Shown here piece by piece: positions 1-9,781 of a stretch of DNA of 64,000 bases. The notes beneath the pieces were generated by a model, which saw nothing but the letters and a program-made list of their open reading frames with translations, had not been told where the DNA came from and did not search any database. Origin of the DNA: an uncultured Acetatifactor sp. (GTDB lineage Bacteria; Bacillota; Clostridia; Lachnospirales; Lachnospiraceae). Position 1 is the first letter of the stretch, and every line of letters begins with the position of its first letter. The position numbers were made by a program, and so were the translations under genes. The DNA is taken from assembly GCA_947586055.1 (NCBI GenBank), contig CANPXL010000005.1, positions 54,021 to 118,020 of the forward strand, written 5' to 3'.

Positions 1-837
1 ATGAAGGAATACCAAAACTGCTTCCGGCCGGGATACAGGATCGGTTCGGTCTACGGCACGTTCCCGGGCGCGATCTGGAACGGTGGAAGAGCGGTGATGG
101 GACTCGCCGGGAAAAGGGAGATCGAGGGTACCTTAAAGCTTTATAACAGCAGGGGCGTCCCCGTGCGGTTCACGTGGACAAACTCCGTTCTGGAGGAAAA
201 ACATGTCTACGATACCTATTGCAACCTGATCATGCGTCTGGCGGACAACGGGATGAATCAGGTTCTGGTAAACGTTCCGGTTCTGGAAGCGTACATCCGC
301 AGGGAATATCCGGGCTATAAGCTGATCTCATCCACCACAAAGCGGATCAACGAGACAGGGGGGGTTCTTAAGGAGCTGGAGAAGGATTATTTTCTCGTCG
401 TGCTGGACTACGACTTAAACCATGACGAGAAGACCCTTGCCGCCATCGAGCCGAAGGCGGACAGGGTGGAGATCCTTGTGAACGAGGTCTGTTCTCCGGG
501 CTGTCCCCTGCGGGCGGAGCACTACGCCCAGCAGTCCAGAGCCCAGCTGGAGTTCGATGTAAGCGACCTCTTCCACTGCCCGAATTCCAATCAGCAGAAG
601 GATTTTGCCGAGTGCATGAAGCGTCCCGCGTTTATCTCTAACGAGGAGATCGGAAGCTATATTGACAGGGGATTCGTCAACTTTAAGATCGCCGGCCGGG
701 GGATGCCTCAGAGCTATGTGTTCGACGCGTACCTGTACTTCCTCGTCAAGGAGGACCAGAGGGATTTCATCCGCAGAAGGGTGGGCGAGCTTCTGAAGCA
801 GTACGCGCAGGCGCAGCGGCCCCGGCAGGGAAAATAA
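1..837 (+). CDS. U32 peptidase-like / hypothetical protein, possibly 5'-truncated by the window edge
   Basis: Open from base 1; Cys-rich segment CSPGCP...FHCPNSNQQKDF resembles U32-family-like proteins; family call is by eye only. Confidence 0.45.
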   Translation: MKEYQNCFRPGYRIGSVYGTFPGAIWNGGRAVMGLAGKREIEGTLKLYNSRGVPVRFTWTNSVLEEKHVYDTYCNLIMRLADNGMNQVLVNVPVLEAYIRREYPGYKLISSTTKRINETGGVLKELEKDYFLVVLDYDLNHDEKTLAAIEPKADRVEILVNEVCSPGCPLRAEHYAQQSRAQLEFDVSDLFHCPNSNQQKDFAECMKRPAFISNEEIGSYIDRGFVNFKIAGRGMPQSYVFDAYLYFLVKEDQRDFIRRRVGELLKQYAQAQRPRQGK

Positions 838-1081
838 AGGGCGGAAAAGACAAAGCCGGAAAAGAAAAAAGGCCTGACGGCCAAAGCAGGGAAAGGCATA
901 AGGCCGAACAGATAAAGACCGGGGAAAAAGTCCGAATAAAGCCGGGAAAGACAAAAGACGGGCGGACAAAAGACAAAGACAGCAAGGATTGGGGAAAAGA
1001 CCACAAGGATTAAAGAGCAAAAAACGGAAATACGTCCTACAATACTATCAGATTGTGTATCATGGAGGAGGAGCGGCTATC

Positions 1082-2155
1082 ATGTGGATGCGGGAGAAGG
1101 GCGTCTGGCTGAAGAGGATCGGCGCCTGCGGCGTTCTGGTTTTTCTGCTGTGCGGCTGCGGCCGGCAGGAGAAGCCGGAGGACGTCGTCATGGTGGAACA
1201 GGACGACGGCGGAGTCTCTTATGTGTTTGCAACGGCACAGCTGGGGGATGTGGTAAAAACGCAGAAAATCAACTGCAAATACCGGCAGGTTCAGGAGCAG
1301 GAGGTAACGTTCCCTCTGGGCGGCAGGATCGTGGACCGCGTCTATGTGGAAGAGGGGGATACCGTAAAGAAGGGCCAGCTTCTCGTGGAACTGTCCAGCA
1401 AGGATCTGCAGCGCAGGATCGAGGATCTGAAATACCGGATCAAGAGAAACGAACTGCTTCTGGGGTACCTGGACGCCGAGGAGGAGATTGCCATATCCGG
1501 GCTCTGGGTCAACACGGGGGGAAATGACGGGATCGACGCGGTGAAACAGCGGTACCGTTACAACCGGGAAGATTACACCGACGCCCTTACGGCGGACCGG
1601 GAGGAACTGGAGCTGGCGCAGCAGGAGTTCCGCTCCAGCAGGATCTATGCGACCATGGACGGCATCGTATACGATATGAAGCAGGGTCTGGTTGGCTCCA
1701 CGTCTCAGCTGGGCGAGAGCGTCATGACGGTGATGGATACTTCCGAGAGCCTGTTTGAGGCAAGCGAGCCGGAGGCGGCGGGTTATTTTCATGAGGGGGA
1801 GACGGTCCCCATGACGATCAATTTCGGAAACGGCGCAGGCGATTATCTGCTTCTTCCCTGCAGAATGGACGAATGGGGAGAAACGCAGCTCTTTGAAGTG
1901 TATGAGGGGCCGGAAAACGGCGCCACCGAGGTGGGAACTTCGGGGGTCATAACGGTGGTTGTGGACAGCAGGGAGAATGTGCTGACGGTGCCGCCCGCCG
2001 CGGTGAAAAGCGCTTCCGGCGACAGATATTATGTATATGTATTGGGCAGCGGAGATGTGCGGGAGGCAAGATGGGTGGAAATCGGTCTGTTCGGCGACAG
2101 TCTCGTTGAGATTAAAAGCGGTCTGACGGAAGGGGAAAAGGTTATCTTAAAATGA
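1082..2155 (+). CDS. HlyD/RND-type periplasmic adaptor lipoprotein
   Basis: Internal start MWMREKGVWLKRIGACGVLVFLLCGCGRQ (lipobox LCGC); barrel-sandwich motif GGRIVDRVYVEEGDTVKKGQLLVEL; C-terminal VLTVPPAAV. Confidence 0.85.
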   Translation: MWMREKGVWLKRIGACGVLVFLLCGCGRQEKPEDVVMVEQDDGGVSYVFATAQLGDVVKTQKINCKYRQVQEQEVTFPLGGRIVDRVYVEEGDTVKKGQLLVELSSKDLQRRIEDLKYRIKRNELLLGYLDAEEEIAISGLWVNTGGNDGIDAVKQRYRYNREDYTDALTADREELELAQQEFRSSRIYATMDGIVYDMKQGLVGSTSQLGESVMTVMDTSESLFEASEPEAAGYFHEGETVPMTINFGNGAGDYLLLPCRMDEWGETQLFEVYEGPENGATEVGTSGVITVVVDSRENVLTVPPAAVKSASGDRYYVYVLGSGDVREARWVEIGLFGDSLVEIKSGLTEGEKVILK

Positions 2156-4365
2156 CGGTAAGGAGAGAAAGACGGCGCCCATCCGGCGCGGGAAAAAGGC
2201 TGTGCGCCGCGCTGGCCTGTGCGGTTCTGGCGCAGGCGGGCTGCGGGCAGAAACAGGACGCGGGTCAGTGGCGGCCGGAGGATGTGGAGCTTCTGGAGCC
2301 CGTGGGCGTGACGGAGGTCTGTGAGCCCGTTGCCAGAAGGAATCTGTACGACGTAAACACCTATTACGGGCTGGTCTGCCCTTACGTGGAGGAATACCAG
2401 CTGGACGGGGCCTTTACGTTTGATTCCTACGAGGCGCTCCCCGGAGATCCGGTAAAAAAGGGAGACGTGCTGCTTCACGCGGATTATGAGGAGATCGACG
2501 AGCAGATCAAGGCCATGGAAGAAGAGATCGCCGAGATGGACGAGGCGTATCAGGAATTTCTGGAAGAGGACGGGAAAAGCCGGGAAAAGCCGCTGGGGGA
2601 TCAGCGCGCGTACGGGCAGGCCCTGGAGAACCTTGAAAACGGCCCAAAGGAGGGAGATCCGGGCTATGACGCGTGGAAAAAGAGTTACGACGATCCGACG
2701 TGGGGACATGACGCGCTGGAAAGGCGGTACCGTCAGGCGACCCAAACGCTTCTTGAGTTGGATCAGGCCCTGAAGGAGAGGAAAGAACTGTATGAGCTGG
2801 ATCGCGCGTATAAACTGCTGTGTCTGGAACGGGCCCGGGAGGATAAAAAGCTGGGAGCGTTAAACTCCGAAATGGACGGCTATGTGGCCGGATTAAACAG
2901 CGCAAGCGAGTTTTCCGGCTACTATAACTCCAACATGCTGTTTTCGGGAGATCAGGCGCCCAGCGGCGTCCCTCTGGTAGCGGTATGCGATCCTTCAAGA
3001 CTTGAGATCCGCAGCCAGTATCTGACAAAGAACGCCTATCTGAGCGCGGAGGACGTCTACGCCATTGTGGGCGGAAAGCGTTACGAGGTGGAGTATTCCC
3101 CGATCGAGACGGCGGAGGAATACGAGCGGAAGAAACAGGAAAGCGGCGGGACGGTTTACGGCGTTTTCTACCCCCAGGGGGATACGCAGGATCTGACGCC
3201 GGGCGATTACGCCGTGATCGTCGTGGCGGGCAAGACGCGCAGGGATGTGCTCACGGTCCCCAACGACTCGCTGGTGAAGGAAGGGAACGACTCTTACGTC
3301 TATGTGCGTCAGGGGGACTCCTATAGTTACACCAGGGTGGAAGCGGGGATGAGCGACGGCGTGTACACGGAGATCCTCTCCGGACTGAAGGAGGGCGACC
3401 AGGTGCGCACGGAGCAGGCCGTGACGGCGGGCGAAAAAACCGTGAAAGTGGCGCGGGGCAGGCTGTGCACAAATTACGAGACCACGGGCGTCCTCAGCTA
3501 CCCCGACTCGTATTGGGTGGATAACCCCGTCGAATACGGAACCTGCTATTTTGTGAAAAATCTGGTTCATTCCCAGCAGGCCGTGAAGAAAGGCGACGTG
3601 CTGGCCGAGATCCGCGTGGTGCCGGATCAGGCCGAGATGGACCGAAAGGAGATGCAGCTTGCGAGGGAGAGGGAGAGACTGCAGGACCTGATCGACGAAA
3701 ACGACGAGGAGAAGAACAAGGACGCCATCGAGGCAAGGCAGGAGACGATCCGGGATCTGGAGGAGGTGCTGGCGGACATGAAGGCCGACGCGGCGACGAC
3801 GCAGATCGTCGCGCCAAGAGACGGCATTGTCAGAAGCATACGTTACTATGAGGAAAATTCGCTTATATGGCCGGGGGATTGGCTGTACTACATCGCGGAC
3901 CAGAAGGTGATGTTTCTTCGGGTGACGAACACGGACGATCAGCTTGCCTATGGAAACACCGTGACGGTAAAGTACAAGGGCGCCGATCAGGCGCAGCACG
4001 AAGCCCAGGGGCAGGTCGTGACCGCCGGGGGAAGATCCCTGACGGGAGAGATGTATAACGGAGAGGTTCTGGTAAAGCTCCCTCAGGAAGATTTTGCCGC
4101 CATGGCGGATGTGTCCGAGGAAAGGGCGGGTTATATCTATGTCCCGGACACGAGCTTTAAGGTGAGCGCCGAGGTGCGCGTGATGGAGGATGTGCTTCTG
4201 GTGCCCCGGGAAGCCGTGACGGCGGTGGGAAATAACTGCTATGTGAAGGTGAAGCTTGAGACGGGCGGGATCCGGTATCAGAGCTTTCTGTCCGGCGGCG
4301 CGGACGGAGAAAACTACTGGGCGCTGGATGGTCTTACGGAAGGAATGGAATTATGTTTAGATTAA
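2152..4365 (+). CDS. Large adaptor protein with two HlyD-like halves
   Basis: 737 aa; two adaptor-like halves, each with a coiled-coil segment and a VLTVPNDSLVKEG / VLLVPREAVTAVG motif; ATGA overlap with the upstream gene. Confidence 0.75.
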   Translation: MTVRRERRRPSGAGKRLCAALACAVLAQAGCGQKQDAGQWRPEDVELLEPVGVTEVCEPVARRNLYDVNTYYGLVCPYVEEYQLDGAFTFDSYEALPGDPVKKGDVLLHADYEEIDEQIKAMEEEIAEMDEAYQEFLEEDGKSREKPLGDQRAYGQALENLENGPKEGDPGYDAWKKSYDDPTWGHDALERRYRQATQTLLELDQALKERKELYELDRAYKLLCLERAREDKKLGALNSEMDGYVAGLNSASEFSGYYNSNMLFSGDQAPSGVPLVAVCDPSRLEIRSQYLTKNAYLSAEDVYAIVGGKRYEVEYSPIETAEEYERKKQESGGTVYGVFYPQGDTQDLTPGDYAVIVVAGKTRRDVLTVPNDSLVKEGNDSYVYVRQGDSYSYTRVEAGMSDGVYTEILSGLKEGDQVRTEQAVTAGEKTVKVARGRLCTNYETTGVLSYPDSYWVDNPVEYGTCYFVKNLVHSQQAVKKGDVLAEIRVVPDQAEMDRKEMQLARERERLQDLIDENDEEKNKDAIEARQETIRDLEEVLADMKADAATTQIVAPRDGIVRSIRYYEENSLIWPGDWLYYIADQKVMFLRVTNTDDQLAYGNTVTVKYKGADQAQHEAQGQVVTAGGRSLTGEMYNGEVLVKLPQEDFAAMADVSEERAGYIYVPDTSFKVSAEVRVMEDVLLVPREAVTAVGNNCYVKVKLETGGIRYQSFLSGGADGENYWALDGLTEGMELCLD

Positions 4366-7169
4366 TGCTGCAGAAACTGAGGCATAAAAAATGGATGAAC
4401 TGCTGTCTGCTTCTGGGGAGCATTCTGCTGATCGCCACCGTGGTCAGCTTCCCTCTGTATCAGACGGCCGCTTACGACAGGATGCTTCAGGACGAATTCA
4501 GGGACTATATTTCTTCGGAAGGGAAATGGCCCACGATGGCTTCCCTGCTGCATGTATCGAACAAGGACGCGGGCGGCGGCGCCATCTCGCGTGCGGAAAA
4601 TCTGTTCGTCAATATGTGCGCCGACCTCGGCGTGACCCAGAAGGAGATCATCTATTACTATCTTCTGGACCCCGCGGCGGTTTCCTCCGCCATGGGCAGG
4701 AACGCCGTGGAGGGAGCGTCGCTCCAGCTTGGGATGCGGTCCAATCTGCCCGAACACGCGGAGATCCTGAGCGGTGAGATGTATTCCGATACGGGACTGG
4801 CGGAGGACGGAAGCATCGAAGTCGTCGTCAGCGAGTCGGCGCTGGTGGAGATGAACCTTCTTGTGGGAGAGACGCTTGTTTTTCAGAACAGGCGCGACGC
4901 GGACGATCAGGAGATCCGGATCACCGTCACGGGCGTATTCGGGCAAAAGCAGCGCGGCGACGATTACTGGCAGGAGACGCCGGAGGAAATGACGAACGTC
5001 TGCCTGATGAACGAAGCGCTGTTCAGGAAGATGTTTACCGGGGAAAACGCCGGGAAATTCTCGATCACCTGCCGGTATTGCGTGCTGTTTGAGTACAGCG
5101 ATATCAAGGCTTCCCAGGTGGACCGGCTGATAAAAAGGACGGACTATCTGACTCAGGAGAGTTCTTTCCGAAAAATCTTTAAGGAGCCGGATTACCGGAA
5201 GACCCTGGAAACTTACGTGAGAAAGCAGGACAGGATCCGGACCACGCTTTTGATTCTGCAGGTGCCCGTGCTGATCCTGCTGGGGGCGTTTCTGTTTATG
5301 ATTTCGGGGCAGATGTACGAGATGGAGCGGAACGAGATTTCCGTGATCAAGAGCCGCGGCAGTTCCGGGGGCCAGATCTTAAGACTCTATTTTTACCAGA
5401 GCCTGTTTTTGACGCTGGTCGGCGGGGCGGTGGGAATCCCGCTGGGAGCCGTGTTCAGCATGATTCTGGGGTCCGCCAGCAATTTCCTGGAGTTTGACGG
5501 CAGCCGGACGCTGGAGGTGACCTATACGCCCCAGGCATGGATCTATGCGGCGGCGGCAATGCTGATCACGCTGCTTGTCATTACGGTGCCCGCCATCCGG
5601 CACAGCCGCGTCACCATTGTAAACCTGAAGCAGCAGAAAGCGCTGAAGAAAAAGAGACTCTGGGAGAAGCTGTTTCTGGACGTGATCCTGCTGGGCGTGT
5701 CTCTCTACGGATATTATAATTTCCGGAAAAGCGCCTCCGATCTGGGAAGCACCGTGCTCCGGGGCGAGTCGCTGGACCCGCTTCTGTACATAAGCTCGTC
5801 CCTCTTTATTCTGGGAATGGGCCTTCTGTTTTTGAGACTGCAGCCCTATCTCGTACAGCTGATCTATACCGTCGGCAAGAGGTTCTGGAAGCCGGCCAGC
5901 TACGCGTCCTTTATGGAAAACGCAAAAAACGGCAGAAAGCAGCAGTTTATCATGCTGTTTCTGATCATGACCATCGCGCTGGGCATGTACCACGCCACGG
6001 TGGCGCGGACGATCCTGAGAAACGCCGGAGACAATACGGAATATCTGGACGGGGCGGATGTGATCATAAAAGAAGTCTGGGTGGAGATGAAGGACCAGAA
6101 CGGAAACGGCACGGGAAAGTACATCGAGCCGGACTTCACCAAGTACGCTTCCATGGAGGGAGCTGCGTCCTATACGAAGGTGCTCAATGAGACGGGGGCG
6201 TATTTTGAGAAGAAGGACGGCGAGACCGTCCGGTACAACGCGAATGTGATGGGGATTCACACAAAGGAGTTCGGCGGCCTCACATGGGTTGAGGGAGAGC
6301 TGAACCGGAAGCATTACTATGAATATCTGAACGAGCTTGCGGTGGAACAGCAGGGATTTCTGGTCTCCAGGAATTTTCAGACCATACTGGGATACAAGCA
6401 GGGAGACTCCATCACGGTCCAGATCGACGTGAAGGGAGGACCGGCTTCCGTCACCGGAAAGATCGTGGATTTCTTCGACTACTGGCCGGGGTACGCCAGC
6501 ACGAAAACGGAGCTGAATCCCGACGGCACCACCTCCGTCAACGACAACTATACGGTGGTGGCGAACTACAGCCTTCTGCTTGACAAATGGGACCTGAGGC
6601 CCTATGAGGTATGGATCAGCCTGAAGGATGGATATGATTCCCAGTATGTGTATGACTGGATCCAGTCCGGCGACGTCCGCATCACGAAGTATGTCAACCG
6701 GGCGGACGATCTGAAGGCGACGCTGGAGGATCCTCTGCTCCAGGGGACCAACGGCGTCCTGACCATGGGCTTTATGGTGACGATCCTGCTCTGCGCGGTG
6801 GGATACCTGATCTACTGGATCATGTCGATTCGTTCCAGGGAGATGATTTTCGGCGTGCTGCGCGCCTGCGGGATGCACCGGGGCGAACTGATCCACATGC
6901 TGTTGAACGAGCAGATTTTCTCCGGCGTGTTCACGGTCCTTGCCGGAATCGGTATCGGGAAACTGGCTTCGTATCTGTTTGTTCCCATACTGCAGCAGGC
7001 TTATGCGGCTACGAATCAGGCGCTTCCCATGAAGCTTATCACCGAGGCTTCGGATATGATACGGCTGTATTTTGTGATCGCCGGCGTGATGGTCGTCTGT
7101 CTTATTGTGCTGATCCTGCTGTTGTTTAAGCTGAATGTGACCAAGGCTCTGAAACTGGGTGAGGAATAG
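4353..7169 (+). CDS. FtsX/MacB-like ABC transporter permease
   Basis: 938 aa with N-terminal TM, large extracellular domains and a C-terminal TM bundle; overlaps the adaptor stop and precedes two ABC ATPases. Confidence 0.85.
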   Translation: MFRLMLQKLRHKKWMNCCLLLGSILLIATVVSFPLYQTAAYDRMLQDEFRDYISSEGKWPTMASLLHVSNKDAGGGAISRAENLFVNMCADLGVTQKEIIYYYLLDPAAVSSAMGRNAVEGASLQLGMRSNLPEHAEILSGEMYSDTGLAEDGSIEVVVSESALVEMNLLVGETLVFQNRRDADDQEIRITVTGVFGQKQRGDDYWQETPEEMTNVCLMNEALFRKMFTGENAGKFSITCRYCVLFEYSDIKASQVDRLIKRTDYLTQESSFRKIFKEPDYRKTLETYVRKQDRIRTTLLILQVPVLILLGAFLFMISGQMYEMERNEISVIKSRGSSGGQILRLYFYQSLFLTLVGGAVGIPLGAVFSMILGSASNFLEFDGSRTLEVTYTPQAWIYAAAAMLITLLVITVPAIRHSRVTIVNLKQQKALKKKRLWEKLFLDVILLGVSLYGYYNFRKSASDLGSTVLRGESLDPLLYISSSLFILGMGLLFLRLQPYLVQLIYTVGKRFWKPASYASFMENAKNGRKQQFIMLFLIMTIALGMYHATVARTILRNAGDNTEYLDGADVIIKEVWVEMKDQNGNGTGKYIEPDFTKYASMEGAASYTKVLNETGAYFEKKDGETVRYNANVMGIHTKEFGGLTWVEGELNRKHYYEYLNELAVEQQGFLVSRNFQTILGYKQGDSITVQIDVKGGPASVTGKIVDFFDYWPGYASTKTELNPDGTTSVNDNYTVVANYSLLLDKWDLRPYEVWISLKDGYDSQYVYDWIQSGDVRITKYVNRADDLKATLEDPLLQGTNGVLTMGFMVTILLCAVGYLIYWIMSIRSREMIFGVLRACGMHRGELIHMLLNEQIFSGVFTVLAGIGIGKLASYLFVPILQQAYAATNQALPMKLITEASDMIRLYFVIAGVMVVCLIVLILLLFKLNVTKALKLGEE

Positions 7170-7183
7170 ACCGGAGGGACGGT

Positions 7184-7888
7184 ATGAGCGAAAAAAACTA
7201 TGTGATCGAGGTAAACGGGGTAAGCCGGATCTTTCCCGTTCCGGGGGGCGAATTTCAGGCGCTGAAGGATATTAACACGGCCGTCCCCCAGGGGAATCTG
7301 GCGATTCTGAAGGGGCGTTCCGGCTCGGGAAAGACGACGCTGATGAATATTATCGGCGCGCTCGACGAGCCCACTTCCGGCACGGTGAGCATCAACGGAC
7401 GGCTGCTGGCGAAGATGTCCGAACGGCAGCGGGAGGACTTAAGGCGCAGGGAGATGGGCTTCGTGTTTCAGGCGGTGTCTCTGATCCCTACCATGAACGC
7501 GTTCCAGAACGTGGAGTTTTCCATGCGGCTGGCCGGGATCCGTCCCGGGCGGGAGAGAGATAAGAGGGTGGAGGAATGTCTGAGCATGGTGGGGCTGGGA
7601 AACCGGGCGCGCCACATGCCTGCGGAGATGTCGGGCGGCGAACAGCAGAGAATCGCCATCGCCAGAGCCATTGCGCACAGACCACGCCTGATCCTGGCGG
7701 ATGAGCCTACGGCGGAGCTTGACAGCGCCATGGGCGCGCAGGTGACCATGCTGTTTCAGGAGATGACGCGAAAAGAAGGAATCACCATTCTGATGACGAC
7801 CCATGACGTGGGCCTGATGGACGCCGGGGATATGATCATAGAGCTGGAGGCCGGCAGACAGGTCCACGGAGACGGGGAGAAGGAGTAA
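7184..7888 (+). CDS. ABC transporter ATP-binding protein (MacB/LolD type)
   Basis: Walker A GRSGSGKTT; signature MSGGEQQR; Walker B LILADEPT. Confidence 0.95.
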   Translation: MSEKNYVIEVNGVSRIFPVPGGEFQALKDINTAVPQGNLAILKGRSGSGKTTLMNIIGALDEPTSGTVSINGRLLAKMSERQREDLRRREMGFVFQAVSLIPTMNAFQNVEFSMRLAGIRPGRERDKRVEECLSMVGLGNRARHMPAEMSGGEQQRIAIARAIAHRPRLILADEPTAELDSAMGAQVTMLFQEMTRKEGITILMTTHDVGLMDAGDMIIELEAGRQVHGDGEKE

Positions 7889-7891
7889 GCG

Positions 7892-8779
7892 ATGCCTGAA
7901 AATATGATACAGGCGGAAGGCCTGGTTAAGATCTATAAGTCAAAGGAGACGGAGGTTCTGGCCCTGCAGGGGCTGGATCTGACGGTGGAGGAAGGGGAGC
8001 TGACCGCCATCATCGGCAACAGCGGCAGCGGCAAGTCCACCTTCTTAAATATGATCGGCGGACTTGACCGGCCCAGCGCAGGTTCCCTGACCGTGGGCGG
8101 GAAAAACCTCTTTACCATGACGGAAAAACAGCTTGTGCTTTACAAGAGGGACACAGTGGGTTTTGTGTGGCAGAACAACGGGCGCAATCTGGTTCCCTTT
8201 CTGACCGTTCTGGAAAACGTGATGATGCCCATGAGCATCTCCGGCACCTCGAAGCGCAGGGAGAAGGCCCTTCAGCTTCTTGAGATGGTGGGGATGGCCC
8301 ATAAGAAATCAAGCCGGATGAACATGCTCTCCGGCGGCGAACAGCAGAGGGTAGCCATCGCCATCGCCCTTGCCAATTCTCCGAAGCTGCTGCTGGCGGA
8401 CGAACCTACGGGAAGCGTGGACGTGAAGACGGCAAACTATATCTTTGATATCTTTACGGAGCTGAACAAGTCGGGCCAGACGATCCTGATCGTCACCCAC
8501 GACGTGGCGCTGTCGAAGAAGGTACGGCGCGTTGTGGCGATCCGGGACGGCAAGATCAGCAGCGAGCGTGTGCTGAAGGAGGCTTATGCGGAACGGTTGA
8601 AGGAGACCTCCATCGACTGGCGAAAGGAAGACACTCAGGAGGAATACGCCATTATGGACAAGGCGGGACGGGTTCAGATCCCTTCCGATCTGCTGGAGTC
8701 CATGGGGCTGTCCGGAAACAAGGTAAAGATCGCTCTGCAGGACGGAAAGGTGGTCATCAGCGGACCGGATCAGAAATAA
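7892..8779 (+). CDS. ABC transporter ATP-binding protein with C-terminal AbrB/SpoVT-like segment
   Basis: Walker [27 protein letters not shown]-terminal [37 protein letters not shown] resembles an AbrB/SpoVT swapped-hairpin domain. Confidence 0.9.
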   Translation: MPENMIQAEGLVKIYKSKETEVLALQGLDLTVEEGELTAIIGNSGSGKSTFLNMIGGLDRPSAGSLTVGGKNLFTMTEKQLVLYKRDTVGFVWQNNGRNLVPFLTVLENVMMPMSISGTSKRREKALQLLEMVGMAHKKSSRMNMLSGGEQQRVAIAIALANSPKLLLADEPTGSVDVKTANYIFDIFTELNKSGQTILIVTHDVALSKKVRRVVAIRDGKISSERVLKEAYAERLKETSIDWRKEDTQEEYAIMDKAGRVQIPSDLLESMGLSGNKVKIALQDGKVVISGPDQK

Positions 8780-8786
8780 GACGCTT

Positions 8787-9710
8787 TCAGGAAACGATGG
8801 CGCGGCTGTTTTTTGCCCGGTACTCCGAAGGGGAGCAGTTCTTCTGCTGGCGGAATACGCGGTTGAAGGTGGAAATGCTGGGAAAGCCGGACTGCATTGC
8901 AATTTCCGTGATGGAGAGATCCGGCTGTTCCAGAAGGTCCTCCGCAACCTTGATCCGTCTGCGGCAGATGTAGGAACAGAAGCTGTATCCCGTGTATTGC
9001 TTGAACAGCCGGGAAAAATGATATTTGCTGAAGCCGGTGGCGCAGGCGGCCTGCTCCAGCGTGAAATTGTCCATGTAGTGGGCGTCTATGTATTCCATGA
9101 TGTCGTTGAATTTGCTGACGTACTCCCGCTGTTTGTAGGATCTTGTGCTGGGGAAAAGGGAGCTGCAGTTTACGCGGTCGTTTCCCAGTTTCACAAAAAG
9201 GTTTAATAAAAGAGAGAAAATGGTCAGCTCCGCAAATTCGTTTCTGCCGTAGTATTCGTTCCGGATCTGAAGCAGAATGCGGTAGATATCGTCGTAGATA
9301 TGAGGATAGGTGGTCCGGGTGATGTACAGCGGGCCGTCCATCATGGACTGAAGGCTTGCGAACCCGTGGAGTCTGGCGACGGAAGAGATATCCAGAAGGA
9401 AGACGTAACGCATGCCTGTCCGCGGCGCTTTCAGCGAATGGAGTTCGCCCGACGGGATGATGAGGATATCTCCGGGCATGAGGTGATAGGTCGTTTCGTC
9501 TATGACGGCGTCGTACCAGTTTTCCACAGGGACGATGATCTCCAGAGCGGTGTGCCAGTGGGCGTCGAAATCCGCATCCTGTTCGTTGCGCCAGATTCGG
9601 ACGGCGGAGCTTAAGCGGTAGGACACCAGCTCCTGACTGCCCGGCTGTATGGTCCTTTTTCCGGGGAAATCACTGTTGATGCTGTTGAAATTGACGGTTT
9701 CGTCAGTCAT
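8787..9710 (-). CDS. AraC family transcriptional regulator with cupin-like N-terminus
   Basis: C-terminal double HTH: TLEQAACATGFSKYHFSRLFKQYTGYSF...SITEIAMQSGFPSISTFNRVFRQ; cupin-like GDILIIPSGELHSL. Confidence 0.92.
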   Translation of the reverse strand: MTDETVNFNSINSDFPGKRTIQPGSQELVSYRLSSAVRIWRNEQDADFDAHWHTALEIIVPVENWYDAVIDETTYHLMPGDILIIPSGELHSLKAPRTGMRYVFLLDISSVARLHGFASLQSMMDGPLYITRTTYPHIYDDIYRILLQIRNEYYGRNEFAELTIFSLLLNLFVKLGNDRVNCSSLFPSTRSYKQREYVSKFNDIMEYIDAHYMDNFTLEQAACATGFSKYHFSRLFKQYTGYSFCSYICRRRIKVAEDLLEQPDLSITEIAMQSGFPSISTFNRVFRQQKNCSPSEYRAKNSRAIVS

Positions 9711-9781
9711 GGCAGATTCACCTCTATCCTGATTTTATCACTGAAGAAAGCAAAAGTAAACTATAAGAATGGAGTGGGAAA

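Noticed and set aside
358-364. G7 tract in the first ORF
   Set aside because: In frame (ETGGVL) in a GC-rich housekeeping-like gene, so likely chance; kept as a reminder that G7 alone is not proof of phase variation.
5379-6896. 505-aa minus-strand ORF opposite the ABC permease
   Set aside because: Shadow ORF in GC-rich sequence; His/Gln/Arg-rich composition with no domain. The same applies to most minus-strand ORFs in 1-24 kb and 31-42 kb.
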